Source: Gymnopilus junonius
Lineage: Eukaryota; Basidiomycota; Agaricomycetes; Agaricales; Galerinaceae
NCBI GenBank assembly: GCA_015501075.1
Contig: JADNYJ010000101.1
Coordinates: 80,349-144,348, forward strand
Reading direction: 5' to 3'
DNA length: 64,000 bases
The number at the start of each line of letters is the position of its first letter. Positions within the stretch are counted from its first letter, which is position 1. The translations under genes and the position numbers were made by a program. Under the pieces are notes generated by a model. That model was not told the origin of the DNA. It saw nothing but the letters and a program-made list of their open reading frames with translations, and made no database searches. Below, one piece after another: positions 13,107 through 23,792 of this stretch.

Positions 13107-14023
13107 AGGGTTGTTCAGAGTAGATGATTTCAACTTGATTTCGAGTTGATTTCGATTTGATTTCAGCTTTGATTTCAACGTCGGCAAGTGCGGCCGTGCT
13201 CGCATAATTCCGAGATGGCTGCGACTGCTTTGATCAACAAACAGCGGAGCTTGAACGCGCTGCACGCACGGGGAGACGCGTACGTACTCTTTGACAGCTT
13301 CAATTAGACGCGTTACCCACCCCGAATCGCCGCGATATACCCCTCATATACCCATGCCGACTCAGAAACAGATTCTTCAAGATCGCCTCCAGAACGTCCT
13401 CAAAGATAAAAAGGAAAGTCACGCTTGTATCGGCCAAGCAGCAGTTCCATCAGGTCCTGAGTTTTCGGGATCTCAGTGCGTTCTGCGAGGTAGCGTTCAG
13501 AGTAAAGGTTGGCCATATGGAACAGATAAGATTCCGCAGGTGTCATGGACTCTGCATCATCACTATCTGATGACATGGAGGACGAGGATGTTCCAGACCA
13601 GCCTGAAGAGCTACCAGAGCCGCTATCGTCCTCGCTGTCCATAGACTCATCGGAATCCGACTCTGAGTCCGAGGCGAAGTCTAGTTCCCTGCTCTCCAGG
13701 TCCGCTATCAGATTGACGAGAAAGGCCCGGTGCAGTGCATCTGCCGCCTGCTGCCTGTTTGTCTGGTTTGGCATGCCTAACGGGGGGGAGGAAAGCAAAG
13801 AAAAGTGTCGAGATTATCATCTGTACCTGCAGGCGTTATCGATCATGGAGGGCGCATGACGCGCCGCTTTGTTTATGTGCACGTGCTGATGCCGAGACCT
13901 TCTGTCGGATCAATCACTCTCACTGCCGCACTTGCCGACGTTGAAATCAAAGCTCAAATCAAATCGAAATCAACTCGAAATCAACTCGAAATCAAGTCGA
14001 AATCGTCTACTCTGAACAACCCT
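13107..14023. mobile_element. Non-autonomous TIR DNA transposon (PIF/Harbinger-like)
   Basis: The ends are inverted repeats of roughly 85-90 bases. The left end starts AGGGTTGTTCAGAGTAGA at 13107, and the right end finishes with its complement at 14023. Each TIR contains several spaced GATTTC/GAAATC units. The flanking bases are AAT on both sides (13104-13106 and 14024-14026), a 3-bp target-site duplication like that of PIF/Harbinger elements. A short minus-strand frame inside resembles a transposase N-terminus but is truncated, so the element is internally deleted. It sits between the tandem P450 genes, about 150 bases before the second start codon. Confidence 0.85.
13400..13798 (-). pseudogene. 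Truncated transposase N-terminus inside the TIR element
   Basis: The frame encodes about 130 residues with an acidic Ser/Asp/Glu-rich middle (SDSESDSDESMDSEDDSG) and ends with LYSERYLAERTEIPKTQDLMEL, KRDFPF, a type of sequence seen near the N-terminus of basidiomycete DDE transposases. It stops at TGA with no DDE catalytic domain following, and only a few hundred bases remain before the TIR. I infer a deletion derivative. Family assignment rests on the TIR/TSD structure and a weak resemblance. Confidence 0.5.
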
Positions 14024-14170
14024 AATGTCATGCGGAGTACTCGAGTCCAGACAAGGACGGAATTATTGTCTTCTATATATCTAAATTTTCTCAGCCTAAC
14101 GAGCGACATAAATGCGCTATCGACGGCCAGTCACGACTTGTATTCCCACTGCATTGTTCTACCAACCACC

Positions 14171-16275
14171 ATGGAGAATATTATTCTGGTTCTAGTGAGT
14201 GGATTGCTTATCTGGACTCTTTTACTTCAGCAGCAGCGAAAGCACCCACCGCTGCCTCCAGGCCCCCCTGCAGACCCAATCATTGGACATCTCCGGACAA
14301 TACCAGCGGATCGCCCAGATATCTTCTTCTATGAGCTCTCAAAGAAATACGGTGATCCATTGATTTTCTCCTTCCGGAGGCAGTGAGATATTCACTCGTC
14401 TGAAATGTTTAATGCAGGAAAAGTAGTCCATCTTCGTATTCCTGGGAAGACAATGATCATCCTAAATAGCGCACAAGCCGCTACGGACCTCCTAGATAAA
14501 CGAAGTGGGATCTACAGCGATAGATCTTCCTCGAATGTTTTCAACCTGTATGTATCTTTTTATGGTATCTCTTGCCCAACTCGAGGGCGGTTAACAGTTG
14601 ATCTTTTTGACACTTGAGCAGCATGGGATGGGATAAGAGCATTGCTTTCGTTCCTTATGGGGAGCGTTTCCGAAAACAACGCAAGATGCTAAATGATTAC
14701 CTCCATCATAAGCAATGCGAGAACTACTTTCACCTAGAAGCTCTGGAGGCTCGTCAACTTGTCAAAAAGTTATCTTCCATACCAGACAGGTTCAACGACC
14801 ACTTCAATCGGTGCGAACCTTCAAGTTCTGAAGCTTATTTCTCTGTACTGACCTGTGCATATATGTTGCCAGATACTCCTCCGCAATCATTCTTCGGATT
14901 GCCCACGGACACGAAATCGTCGGAGACGATGACCCATATCTCAAGATCACGTCAGACGCAGAGCATTGTCTTAGCAACTGTGCTACTCCTGGAAGTAACC
15001 TCGTCGACCTCATCCCAATCAGTTGTGTCTTCTTTCTTTCTCGCCTTCTCAGTTTGAAATTGATTGAATGAGACAGTGAAAGACCTTCCGTCATGGTTCC
15101 CTGGAACCTATCCCGCGACCCAAGCCCGTTCCTATCGACCTATTATTGATTTGTTACACGACTACCCATTTGAGGACATGAAGAAGAAAATGGTTCGTTC
15201 TTAATATTTCGTCTTTGCTGCTCGTTGACCTTGAGACTTTGTACCTGGTGATTTGAAGGTCGAGGGTACGGCAAAAGATTCGTACCTTCTGACCCACCTT
15301 GAAGGTCTTCAACGCGAAGGCGAGAATTATCCTTACACCATTGACGATATAAAAGGAAGTACAGGAGCAATATACGCCGCTGGCGCAGATACCGTCCGTG
15401 CTCTCTTTCAACTTGGATTCTACCATTCAACCTCTTGTCTCTCTAGACATGGTCAACCCTCTCCATATTTATGCTTGCAATGGTCCTATATCCCTCTGTT
15501 CAAGCGCAAGCACAGGAGGAAATCGATAATTTAATGGGAGTTGCCGACCGACTCCCAGAGTTTAATGACCGACCAAGCCTGACATACCTCGAATGCGTTC
15601 TACAGGAGACATACCGGTGGAACAACGCTGCACCCACTGGTAAATTTTCATAGATTCTTCCTTATAGATGTACTGAATTGGCTCATATTTTGAGGCTTGC
15701 CACATCGTTCTACAGAAGATGATGTGTATAATGGGATGTTCATTCCAAAGGGGTCTGTCATAGTGGCTAATACACGGTGTGTCTTTTGTACGAAGTTATT
15801 CGTCCGATTTCTCATATAGTAAATTGCCCTCGATATCAAGAGGTATTACACTTGATGAAGATGTCTACAGGGACCCACATAAATTTGACCCATCTCGTTA
15901 CCTGCGAGGAGAACCTCATCCAGTAGGTCACTTTGGCTTTGGACGACGGTCTGTCTACACGTTAATTTCCTCTAGTCAGAAGTTGCGTTCTCATCAATTT
16001 AACTTTTAGCATATGTCCGGGACGCCACCTAGCTGATTCGAGTGTATGGATAGCCATAGCCTCCATTCTTTTTGCTTTCACTATCTCTCCTGTGAAAGCA
16101 TCGGATGGAACGCCCTTAATACCCGAGGAAGAATTTTTGTCAGGTGTTACCAGGTCCGTAATTTGATTATTGCACAGTACGAAAGTGACAACTTCAGTCT
16201 AGTCATCCTAAGCCATTCAAATGCATGATAGTGCCGAGAAACGAGAAGGTGAAAGCAGTAATAGAAAATAGTTGA
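14171..16275 (+). CDS. Cytochrome P450 monooxygenase, copy 2
   Basis: Eleven exons (14171-14351, 14418-14547, 14622-14810, 14873-15021, 15077-15192, 15259-15393, 15447-15639, 15695-15776, 15841-15948, 16010-16153, 16203-16275) give about 499 residues. Exon lengths equal those of copy 1 except exon 7 (+3) and the last exon (-6). The anchor, PPLPPGPPADP hinge, AGADTT-type I-helix (AAGADTT), ETYR and FGFGRRICPGR heme loop are all intact. Copy 1 has HCSMEDD where this copy has HRSTEDD before the FIPKGS block. Identity is high throughout, so duplication is recent or constrained. Because a TIR element now lies directly upstream, the two copies probably no longer share promoter sequence. Confidence 0.92.
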
Positions 16276-16425
16276 ATCAGCGATGCACAAGTCAAGAGTG
16301 GCTAGAGTAGACTAAGCATTTTCAATGAAAGAATGTTTTTGCCGTTTGTTACATAGTAAGTACATTATGACATACAAGAATCCGGAGTGTAAAGAATGTC
16401 TGCGACAAAGAATTTCGGATTTAAG

Positions 16426-18616
16426 TTAAAAGTCAGTGTACGCAATGTTAGGCAGATGCGCCTCTCTCTTGATGCCTTTAGCACGCCATCCCCAAACTGG
16501 AAATGAAAGTGGATTAGTGATCCATTTGACAAATACCAACCTTTCATCCTTCAAACCTAGGCTGACGGGCCGACTTCGATCACCTCCAGATGGGGCGTCA
16601 AGATTGAACCCTCTTGCCTCGGCCACTTTCCTGATCCACAACATGAAATTATCCACATCTTCCAGAGCGCCGTAACACATGGCAATAACGTCAATATGGC
16701 GACCAAGGTCACGAAGTGGATGGATACGGATATCGTTGTCACTAATATGAGAAAATTTGGGCCAAGTGGGAGGATATGAGCCAGGATATGTATCAAGAAT
16801 CCCTAATCCTTCCCTCTGCAGGAGCTCTAAAGCCTGCGTGTGCGCCTTGATCAACAAATCTGCAGGCAGTGTAAGGTCTTCACACCACTCTTTGAAAGAC
16901 GGCCTGCCCTTCACGTTCCAGAAATGGACAAGCATCTTCCTTGCGGTATTGCTTTGCTCTATTCTATCAGAGAGCCTTGCCGTGGCTTCGACTTCGTCTC
17001 TAAGATCTATATCGGGATTGGAGGTCAATCGTCCAGCCAACCCGACGCAAGAATCGCATGTGCAATGGAAAGAATACGCGCTAAACAGAGCTTCCCTCCG
17101 AAGGTGGTATGGAAGCAAAGGGGAGACATAGGATATAGTGATCTCCTCGCCAGAAGCAATAGCCCTGACTGACTTGACAAGGAGCGAGAACGTCTTAAGA
17201 TCCCATTCCCACTTAGCGTTGGGGCTACAACTGTAGAGAAAAGGACGGATTTAGCCGACAAGAAAACTATAAAGAAGAGATGAAGATGAACCTATGATTG
17301 ATGCTACTTGTCTTCAGAAATATTCCCTTGTGCGTCTCCAGCTCGCCATGTGGCCCGTTTTCCTCCTTGCTGGGGACCGTCAATGTGATCGGCAGTGAGT
17401 TGACTTTCAAAATAGCATCATATACGCTCTTCACTTCCCTGGTTTGAGGAGACCTTGCAAGATCCATGATCGCTGTCTTTGTCTCGTCATCCAACATTCT
17501 CAAACCACTCTCAAACGCTTCCTCAACTAATGCAGGGAATGCCGTCACATACGGCATGATAAGAGCTGGTCGCTCAACAACGATTGTCGCGTTCACCGGG
17601 ATCGGAAGCAGAGCAAACATTCCCAGACCTTTCGAAATAGCATCTAACTTCGAATTCTCAAGATAGTGAGAGGGTGATGATGCGAAAGCGGGCTGGATAT
17701 CAAACAAGGTTTGAGGATGTGCGAATGGAAGACGAGACGTAGGGATATCAGCAGTAGAAGGAATCAGAAGGTCGACGCTTGCATCAAGCACAGTCACACA
17801 ATGGTTCGGAGACGGCGCTTCAAAATGGCGCTTCCGGACGACATATTTTCTTCTCCTCAGGTGTTCCACAAAATCGAACCCTGGCAAACAGAAAGTTGTG
17901 CGCACTTCATTGTTGACCTGAGCACAGATGTGAGGTGGGGGCAAGCGGTACGTGTTGGTAGTGATAAAAAGAGATGTCGGTTGATGTGATTTCTGGCGCG
18001 CCTCGTGCTGGGCGCGGTGATAATGAGCACGTTGGCGACGTTGAGAGTAGGGGGAGAGGTCGGTGCGATCAGGGGAGGGGGACTGGAGTGGTTCCACAAG
18101 GCTTACAACGAACTGCACGGCTTCAGAAGGCGAGTGAAAATGACGCGCCGAAAGTAAGGTGGATGTCACGTCGGTTGGGGACCCTGTGCCTGACAAGGAT
18201 GTTGAATTGAGTCCACCTTGAGGAGGTTCGTCGGACTGAGACTGTTTCGGTGCAGGCGAAATGAGGTTACGGTGCGGGCTGCTGGGCGTATGTGACGTTG
18301 GTGTTGAAGACTGTCCAGCGGCTGCCTTGACTGCAGGTCGAGAATCAGCGTGGGGGGTAGAAATCGGAGTGAGGTGTATACGAGTTTGGTGGTCGACTTT
18401 GTCCGAAATATTACTCCTATCGACCGGCGGGTAGTGAACAACGTGTGTGACGGAGCTAAAGGTAACTGATTTTCGTCGTTTATGACCAAAACCGTCGGCT
18501 GGAAAATTCAGGCTTCCAGCGCATTTGGGAGAGTTGACGAGCGTCACCGAGCTCGATGAACTCATAGGAGGCATCGCTACGGAATGCCGGCGTCTGGACA
18601 GCTGAGAGGAAGCCAT
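16426..18616 (-). CDS. SET-domain protein (SMYD-like methyltransferase family)
   Basis: Two exons, 17292-18616 and 16426-17230, join at AG|T to restore NHSCSPNA and give about 709 residues. The first roughly 200 residues are Ser/Pro/His-rich and probably disordered. The SET core follows: GLGMFALLPIPVNATIVVERP (start of SET), NHSCSPNAKWEWD near residue 440, GEEITISY, and the post-SET cysteines FHCTCDSCV. This arrangement is that of fungal SET proteins that methylate lysines on histones or other proteins; the substrate is unknown. The start was set at ATG 18616 because the longer open frame begins with GTG. A possible last intron just before the stop (GTTGGT...CCAG) would shorten the tail; the read-through form ends FPVWGWRAKG, which I prefer. 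Confidence 0.85.
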
Positions 18617-19501
18617 TTTCAAGAGGGGTGTGTGGGTCACAAGTCTGAGACGCGATGACTTTTTGAATTCCAGGTCAAATGGGCCACATTGCCTAACTGA
18701 CCAAAACACACCTGAGAACGGACTGAATGAACAATGCAGAGTAATCAGCGCAGTGCTGGCCCTGGCATGAGTACGAGCAGCGAGGTCTTGTCATGTAACG
18801 CGTTTGGGTCTGAGCGAGCATGATGGAGGGCATGGACGCGATAATGGGAGATAACAAGGTGACCTAATCCCTTTGAAACTGGTGGAGAAGCGGGTCATTG
18901 TCAAACAGGGCCTCCTTGCAACTTTAATTCCATGAAAGGAAGAAAATGAACAAGAGAAGCAAGAGCTGGCCGCGAAAGACATTCTATGCTGGTAACCAGG
19001 TTAACTTGTTTGACAACAACCTGATTTAATCTAAGATGTGGGCCAATTAGTCCGGCCACGACTAGGGAAGAGAGACAGGAGAATGAGGGCGCACCAGTTA
19101 ACAGGATACGTTCTTATGATGATTCACATCGCACTGCGGTGTGCGTGGTCAATGGTGACTACATTGCCAGTCATGGTGAGTAATTGTAATCAGTTCGGCC
19201 ATTTGCGTTTGAACAGCCCAGACGTCATTAAAGTTGATGAGATGAATTTAAATGCCCAGGTAGAAGCCTAGAAGTATGTTTTAGGGAGAATGGGTTAAGC
19301 ACAGGCTTTCTTGCAACATAGTTCAGAAAACCAAGAACAATGGATATGGCAAAAACACATCACCGTCGGTGGTCACTTTTTTTTTTCGGGTGTGTATTTG
19401 GAGTTATTTGGTTGCTAAAGGTGGCCACAATAATTTTAAACCATGACCACGACATCAACAAATTACGATACAAGAGCCGAGTCCACCCTAATTCCGTTCC
19501 T
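18617..19501. other. Intergenic region
   Basis: No gene was recognised between the SET gene and the F-box-like gene. A T-tract with TTTTTTTTTC at about 19377-19387 and AT-rich flanks are the only compositional features. Confidence 0.4.
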
Positions 19502-20947
19502 CTATAAAATTGACACCCAAAGCAAACCCAAAACAACAAAATGCAGGAATACCAAAACATGCAGGTGCTTAGTACAACTCCAAACGCTCAGGCGTTCAAT
19601 CATATCAAGCGATCGCAGTCCAACATTGTGTAGCCTGGGCAGCGGAAATTCGAGTGAGCGTTCTGGCGTTGCTCTGGCGTTAACATGACAGGTTAAGCAC
19701 TTACAGGAGAGGTGATTTTGCTCTTTAACTACCGCTTCTGCACATTTCCAAATCATATCGTCATGCATGGAGTGGGCATATGAGTACCTGAACGGTTCTT
19801 TTTCCCATGCAAAAACCAGTCTGGCGTCGAATCCGAGTGAACCTGGAGCTGTGCACGTCTTGAACTCGGAAGACGCTAGACGAGATATTATTCTTGCTGT
19901 CCTTGCCCCGTCGGAGTCGAAGCGGAGAACAATTACGCAAACTCTGAGAAGTGCGTGATTATTTAGCACCCTGCTTAGGGCGCCAGCTACCCTTTCCGTC
20001 TTGGAAGTGAACTCGCTCCAACCAACGTCCGAGAAAATGGTGCTATAATGTTTACCGGGATTGACGTATGTCCCAGTAACAGCCTTTATCCAAGCAGATG
20101 TCACGCCGTTATTTTCTGTCGTATCAAAGCTGTCGTCTTCGTAATCCTCTGGAGGAGCCGGCCCAACCGCGAAGTCGAATTTCAAGTATTGGAGCCTTGG
20201 TAACACATGCTCCGCAAAGGTATCTTCAGTCCAGGATGTCCACTCTTCCCATCTATTGACAATAGAGAGGTGTGTAATGGTACTGAAGAAAGATATAGGC
20301 TTTATAGATTGGAAGAGGAAGATGGGATGAGACTCTTGAAGGAGGAGGGAGAGTTTTCGAGGAGTCAGATGGACAAGGTTACGCATGTCGGAAGACTGTG
20401 AACTGTCGATAGTTTGAGGGATGACTGTGCACGTCTTGGTGGAGAAGGGAGATCGCGGGTCGTGTGTATGCGGCTTGCTGGAAAAGTTGGATGAGGCCGG
20501 CCAGTAGGTCAATTCCTTTACTCCGCTGCAAGCTGAAAGGATCGACGCAACGCTCTGGGCATCGAGTTCTGAATATAGATAAATTGACTTAACAAAGAGC
20601 GCAAAATATTCCCTGCTCTTTACCCTCAATGTCGACTCCGTGGCATTCAGAGGTTGTTGGATGGTCCGAAGGAATAAATAGGCAGTGCGCTGGTTCAGCA
20701 AGTGCACCTCGGAGTATATGATATCGTCAATCCTTGAAAATGACAATTCAAATTTGATGATCGATGAATTAAATTCGAAGAGGTCAGTTTTCTAGTCTGT
20801 CTATACGGTAAAGTTGTAAACTTACCACTGATTAATCTTGCGAGAGACCAGGGCTAACGGGGATGCAGTTTTACTGTCTGATTGAGCAGCGCATTCCAGT
20901 ATCTGGCGAAGTACCTCATCCGGCAACCTCGAGGGATTGGATGCCAT
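19502..20947 (-). CDS. F-box/LRR-like protein
   Basis: Exon 20826-20947 begins MASNPSRLPDEVLRQILECA, which is an F-box-type opening (LPxEVLxxIL), followed by SPLALVSRKINQW. It is joined at TG|G to exon 19502-20732, which continues IDDIIYSEVHLLNQRTAYLFLRTI, a layout seen in hundreds of Agaricomycete F-box-like proteins. The rest (about 410 residues) has leucine-rich strands (LVHLTPRKLSLL, ITHLSIVNRWEEW, LPRLQYLKFDF). The role would be substrate recognition in an SCF ubiquitin ligase if the F-box is functional. The last 30 residues are unusually hydrophobic (VLVFLHFVVLGLLW) and may be intron read-through, so the 3' end is uncertain. Confidence 0.65.
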
Positions 20948-22890
20948 TGTGCGCAAGTCTTCGTATTCAATATATCGAGGAAACTTGACGGTTTGACAGT
21001 GCGCTTGCGAAGAAAATCCCGAAGTTTGTAGACGAAGTGCTCAGGGACAGGATCGCGGATGACGGATAAGAGTAAGTTTCCCAATTCAACCTGTCGCTTG
21101 ATTTATATAGTCCAAATTACGAACTGGTCATCCGTAACCCTCGGCCACTGATTTTCACATTGCAGGGCATGAACTGTTGTTCTATTTTAAATACGCACAC
21201 AATTGGAATGGAAAACAAACGCCCAGGTGCTGTTCTGCTTTCGTACACTCCGTGCATACAGCACTTGCAATAGGTCCATTATACTCTGCAAGACTCGAGG
21301 ATGTGACCGATATTCTCGGGTTCAATGCATAGCAAAACATATCCCCAGTGACTGTGATGCCTAGCGCCGAGGAAAGCACGGGGTTAGGTGGACGCTAAGT
21401 ACCTATTCCGTACCTAGGATATTAATAACGTCAGTGCTGAGTCGATGTATGACCTTGCCAGATTTCTGGATAATGATAGAACATTCACTGTGGATGGGTG
21501 GCGCAGTCGACAAATTGCCCGTTCGCAAGCTCACAGAAACGATGAATGAACAGTATTTTCTTGCAATTAGGCGAGAATCGTACCACGCTGAAGGCACTGG
21601 AACGCGTATCGGGTCTGTGCGAGAATGTCGGCACCGTCAACGAGGATCCGGATTCCGGACTGGAGAATCGATCAGGCCAAGAAGCAGAACGTGATATACT
21701 TACTTGCATATGTTCGCCATTCTCTATTTCCGAGGAAATAACGGATTTCAAGTTATGATTCATGATTGATGACACTATTGGAGAGGGAGAGGAAGACCAC
21801 GAAGGCGGGAATGAAACAAAGTGATAGTGATAGTGATAGTGTGTCTTTGTGCGGCTCCTCGCTGTACTAGTATGAACTCCGAGGTGTTTACCGCTAAGAA
21901 CACAATGAATTGTAATGACAGGAATTTTAGGTCCGTATAGTGCTCTCGTCGGTTAATGCCGGATCAGGAATTGCGTCAGCCCCTGTGATGTATAGCTGCA
22001 TGGAATAGCCCTCTGTGCGACAACAGTTTCTAATGAATACCTGCGTACTGTCTGGCAGTGTCTATGGAGTAAAAATGGCAGGGTTGTCGAAGCACGTGCT
22101 TTCCGTACTCGTTACCCATATTCCTGTGTGAAAGCGTAAGGTATGTACCCCAAGCCACCGACGTTAGGTCATGCTTACATCCAATCCCGAGGCATATAGT
22201 GATGTACAAAGAAATTCGGTCAAGCATAGCCGACGATCAGCTGAACTCTTCAGAAGATGCAGAGTGTTTCGCCAGCCATTCCAACACCTAGAAGGAAGAT
22301 ACCAAATAGGAAAGCTCAATGCAGTTCCGACTACAATCAGCTTTCATCCGCAACTCCAGGGCATGCATTCAAATGTACCACATGAATTTGACCAGCATAC
22401 ACACCGAGGCGGCCGTGGGCGACGAGAGCAGATATGTTCCAAGAAGTACATAAGTTCGAGGCGGGATTCCGTAAGAATTAGCATATTGTAATCGCGCGAT
22501 AGAGGTGCATCATAGACACATGCTTATCTTAAATAGAACCAATACACCGTTTGATTAGAGGAAACCTGCTGGGTAAGTATATGCAAATCCAAAAATTTGA
22601 TAAAAACAGAACTGAATTTCAGTCAAATGTTGTTAGAGATCCTCGACCTATTCACCACTCATGAGGTTTTGTTAAAATCGGAGGAAGTGATGTGGCATAA
22701 CTCCACATTGTCTATAAAGATAAGGGCGCCCTTCGTAGACAGCCGCCCTGAAAGATCCGCCGTCATTTCATAGGCATCGACTGAAGGACTGTCGAGGATA
22801 TACATACAACTAGGTAATGGAGGCAGGATGTGTGAGAAACAAAGTGATTGGTTGATCTCTTGCGAGACACAATAATCTAACACGGGGGGC
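20948..22890. other. Intergenic region with no recognisable gene
   Basis: Several short frames occur on both strands (21182-22491) but none has a recognisable domain, matching splice sites or codon pattern. A small tandem repeat is listed separately. Confidence 0.4.
21821..21842. repeat. GTGATA hexamer microsatellite
   Basis: Three and a half tandem copies of GTGATA. Probably neutral. Confidence 0.85.
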
Positions 22891-22895
22891 AAGCG

Positions 22896-22977
22896 GCTTG
22901 TCCAATTGGCTCAAAATGAGCATTTTGTAATATTAAAAATTCTCATTTTTGGCCCGTTTGGACAGTTGCTTGCCGTC
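22896..22977. repeat. MITE-like inverted-repeat unit, copy A
   Basis: The sequence runs from GTCCAATTGGCTCAAAATGA to the CGTTTGGACAG side. Its reverse complement matches the unit at 61884-61970 over about 75 bases (ACTGTCCAAACGG..., ATTACAAAATG, CATTTTGAGCCAATTGGACA). The unit is partly palindromic around AAAATGAGCATTTT. A weaker partial match lies near 25086-25110. This points to a short dispersed family, probably a miniature DNA transposon. Confidence 0.65.
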
Positions 22978-23023
22978 GTGTAAAGATAACTAGCGGTTGT
23001 AGATAAGATAAGACAGTTCGGTA

Positions 23024-23790
23024 CAGTCGAACCCCTCATAAGTCATACCTCTGATAGGGCATATCCCCTTACAACTCATGACCTGAGCAATCCACCAACT
23101 TGTTAGGTGGGCATTCCGATACCATAAGGCATAGGTCCGCAGTAAGGCATAAGGCATACACCCTTGGCCCAAAAATCGCATACTTTTGGCGGCCATATGA
23201 GCTATGTTTGTTGCTTGAAGATTAGTGCTCCGGCAAGTCTTACTCTGATGTGCCTCTGATGCGCCACAAAAATGAATTTGTTGCTCGTTGGATACAGAGA
23301 TCTACGAGGCGGTTATCGATGCAATTAAGGCACGTGAGAACTTGGAGATCAACGGTGGCGATGATGTCGACGAGGACTTTCCTGTTGAGTCTCGTCCAAT
23401 TCGGTGGGACGTCCTTCATGCGGTATCAACGATCGGAAAGTATGTTGAAGATATGGATGCTCCTTTAGCACGCAACATCGAAGCAATTCTAAGTTCTTTC
23501 AATAAACAATTCCGCCTTGAAGAGACCAGAAGCCTCAAGGATACTGCTATAACTGACTTTCTTTCGAAAAACATAGATAAATCGTCGAGTAATTAGCTTA
23601 CAATAGTCTACATTATTTCGATCGTACCGTTCTGTAGCCCTACTGGTATGATTATTTATACGATTTTTCCGGTTTTTTGAGAATTTCGAATCTATTTTTA
23701 GTGTACCTCAGGCTCTCGAAAGTCATAACCCCTCATAAGGCATACCTGGAGCCGTCCACCGAGAGGTATGCCTTATGAGGGGTTCGACTG
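23024..23790. mobile_element. Non-autonomous pogo/Tigger-type (Tc1/mariner) element
   Basis: Inverted ends start CAGTCGAACCCCTCATAAG at 23024 and end with the complement at 23790. Both are flanked by TA (23022-23023 and 23791-23792), the target duplication of Tc1/mariner elements. The right end carries a near-perfect hairpin (23724-23784: two arms of about 21 bases, ACCCCTCATAAGGCATACCT and its complement, with a 14-base loop). Inside, a frame of about 95 residues resembles the C-terminal region of Tigger/CENP-B-type transposases. No DDE core is left, so the copy cannot move by itself. Confidence 0.8.
23288..23596 (+). pseudogene. Transposase C-terminal remnant (Tigger/CENP-B type)
   Basis: The open frame has no ATG; it begins after a TGA at about 23272. 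It reads EIYEAVIDAIKARENLEING, DDVDED, then AVSTIGKYVEDMDAPLARNI and LSSFNKQFRLEETRSLKDT. I recognise this as the tail that follows the DDE domain in fungal pogo/Tigger transposases. Its position centrally within the TA-flanked TIR element fits. The missing N-terminal and catalytic parts indicate an internal deletion whose junction lies just upstream. Confidence 0.6.
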
Positions 23791-23792
23791 TA

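Noticed and set aside
13545..13859. Acidic plus-strand frame inside the TIR element
   Set aside because: It is the complement of the Ser/Asp-rich transposase fragment; the minus strand has the better match.
17466..18489. Frames overlapping the SET gene on either strand
   Set aside because: They overlap a well-supported coding exon and show no domain.
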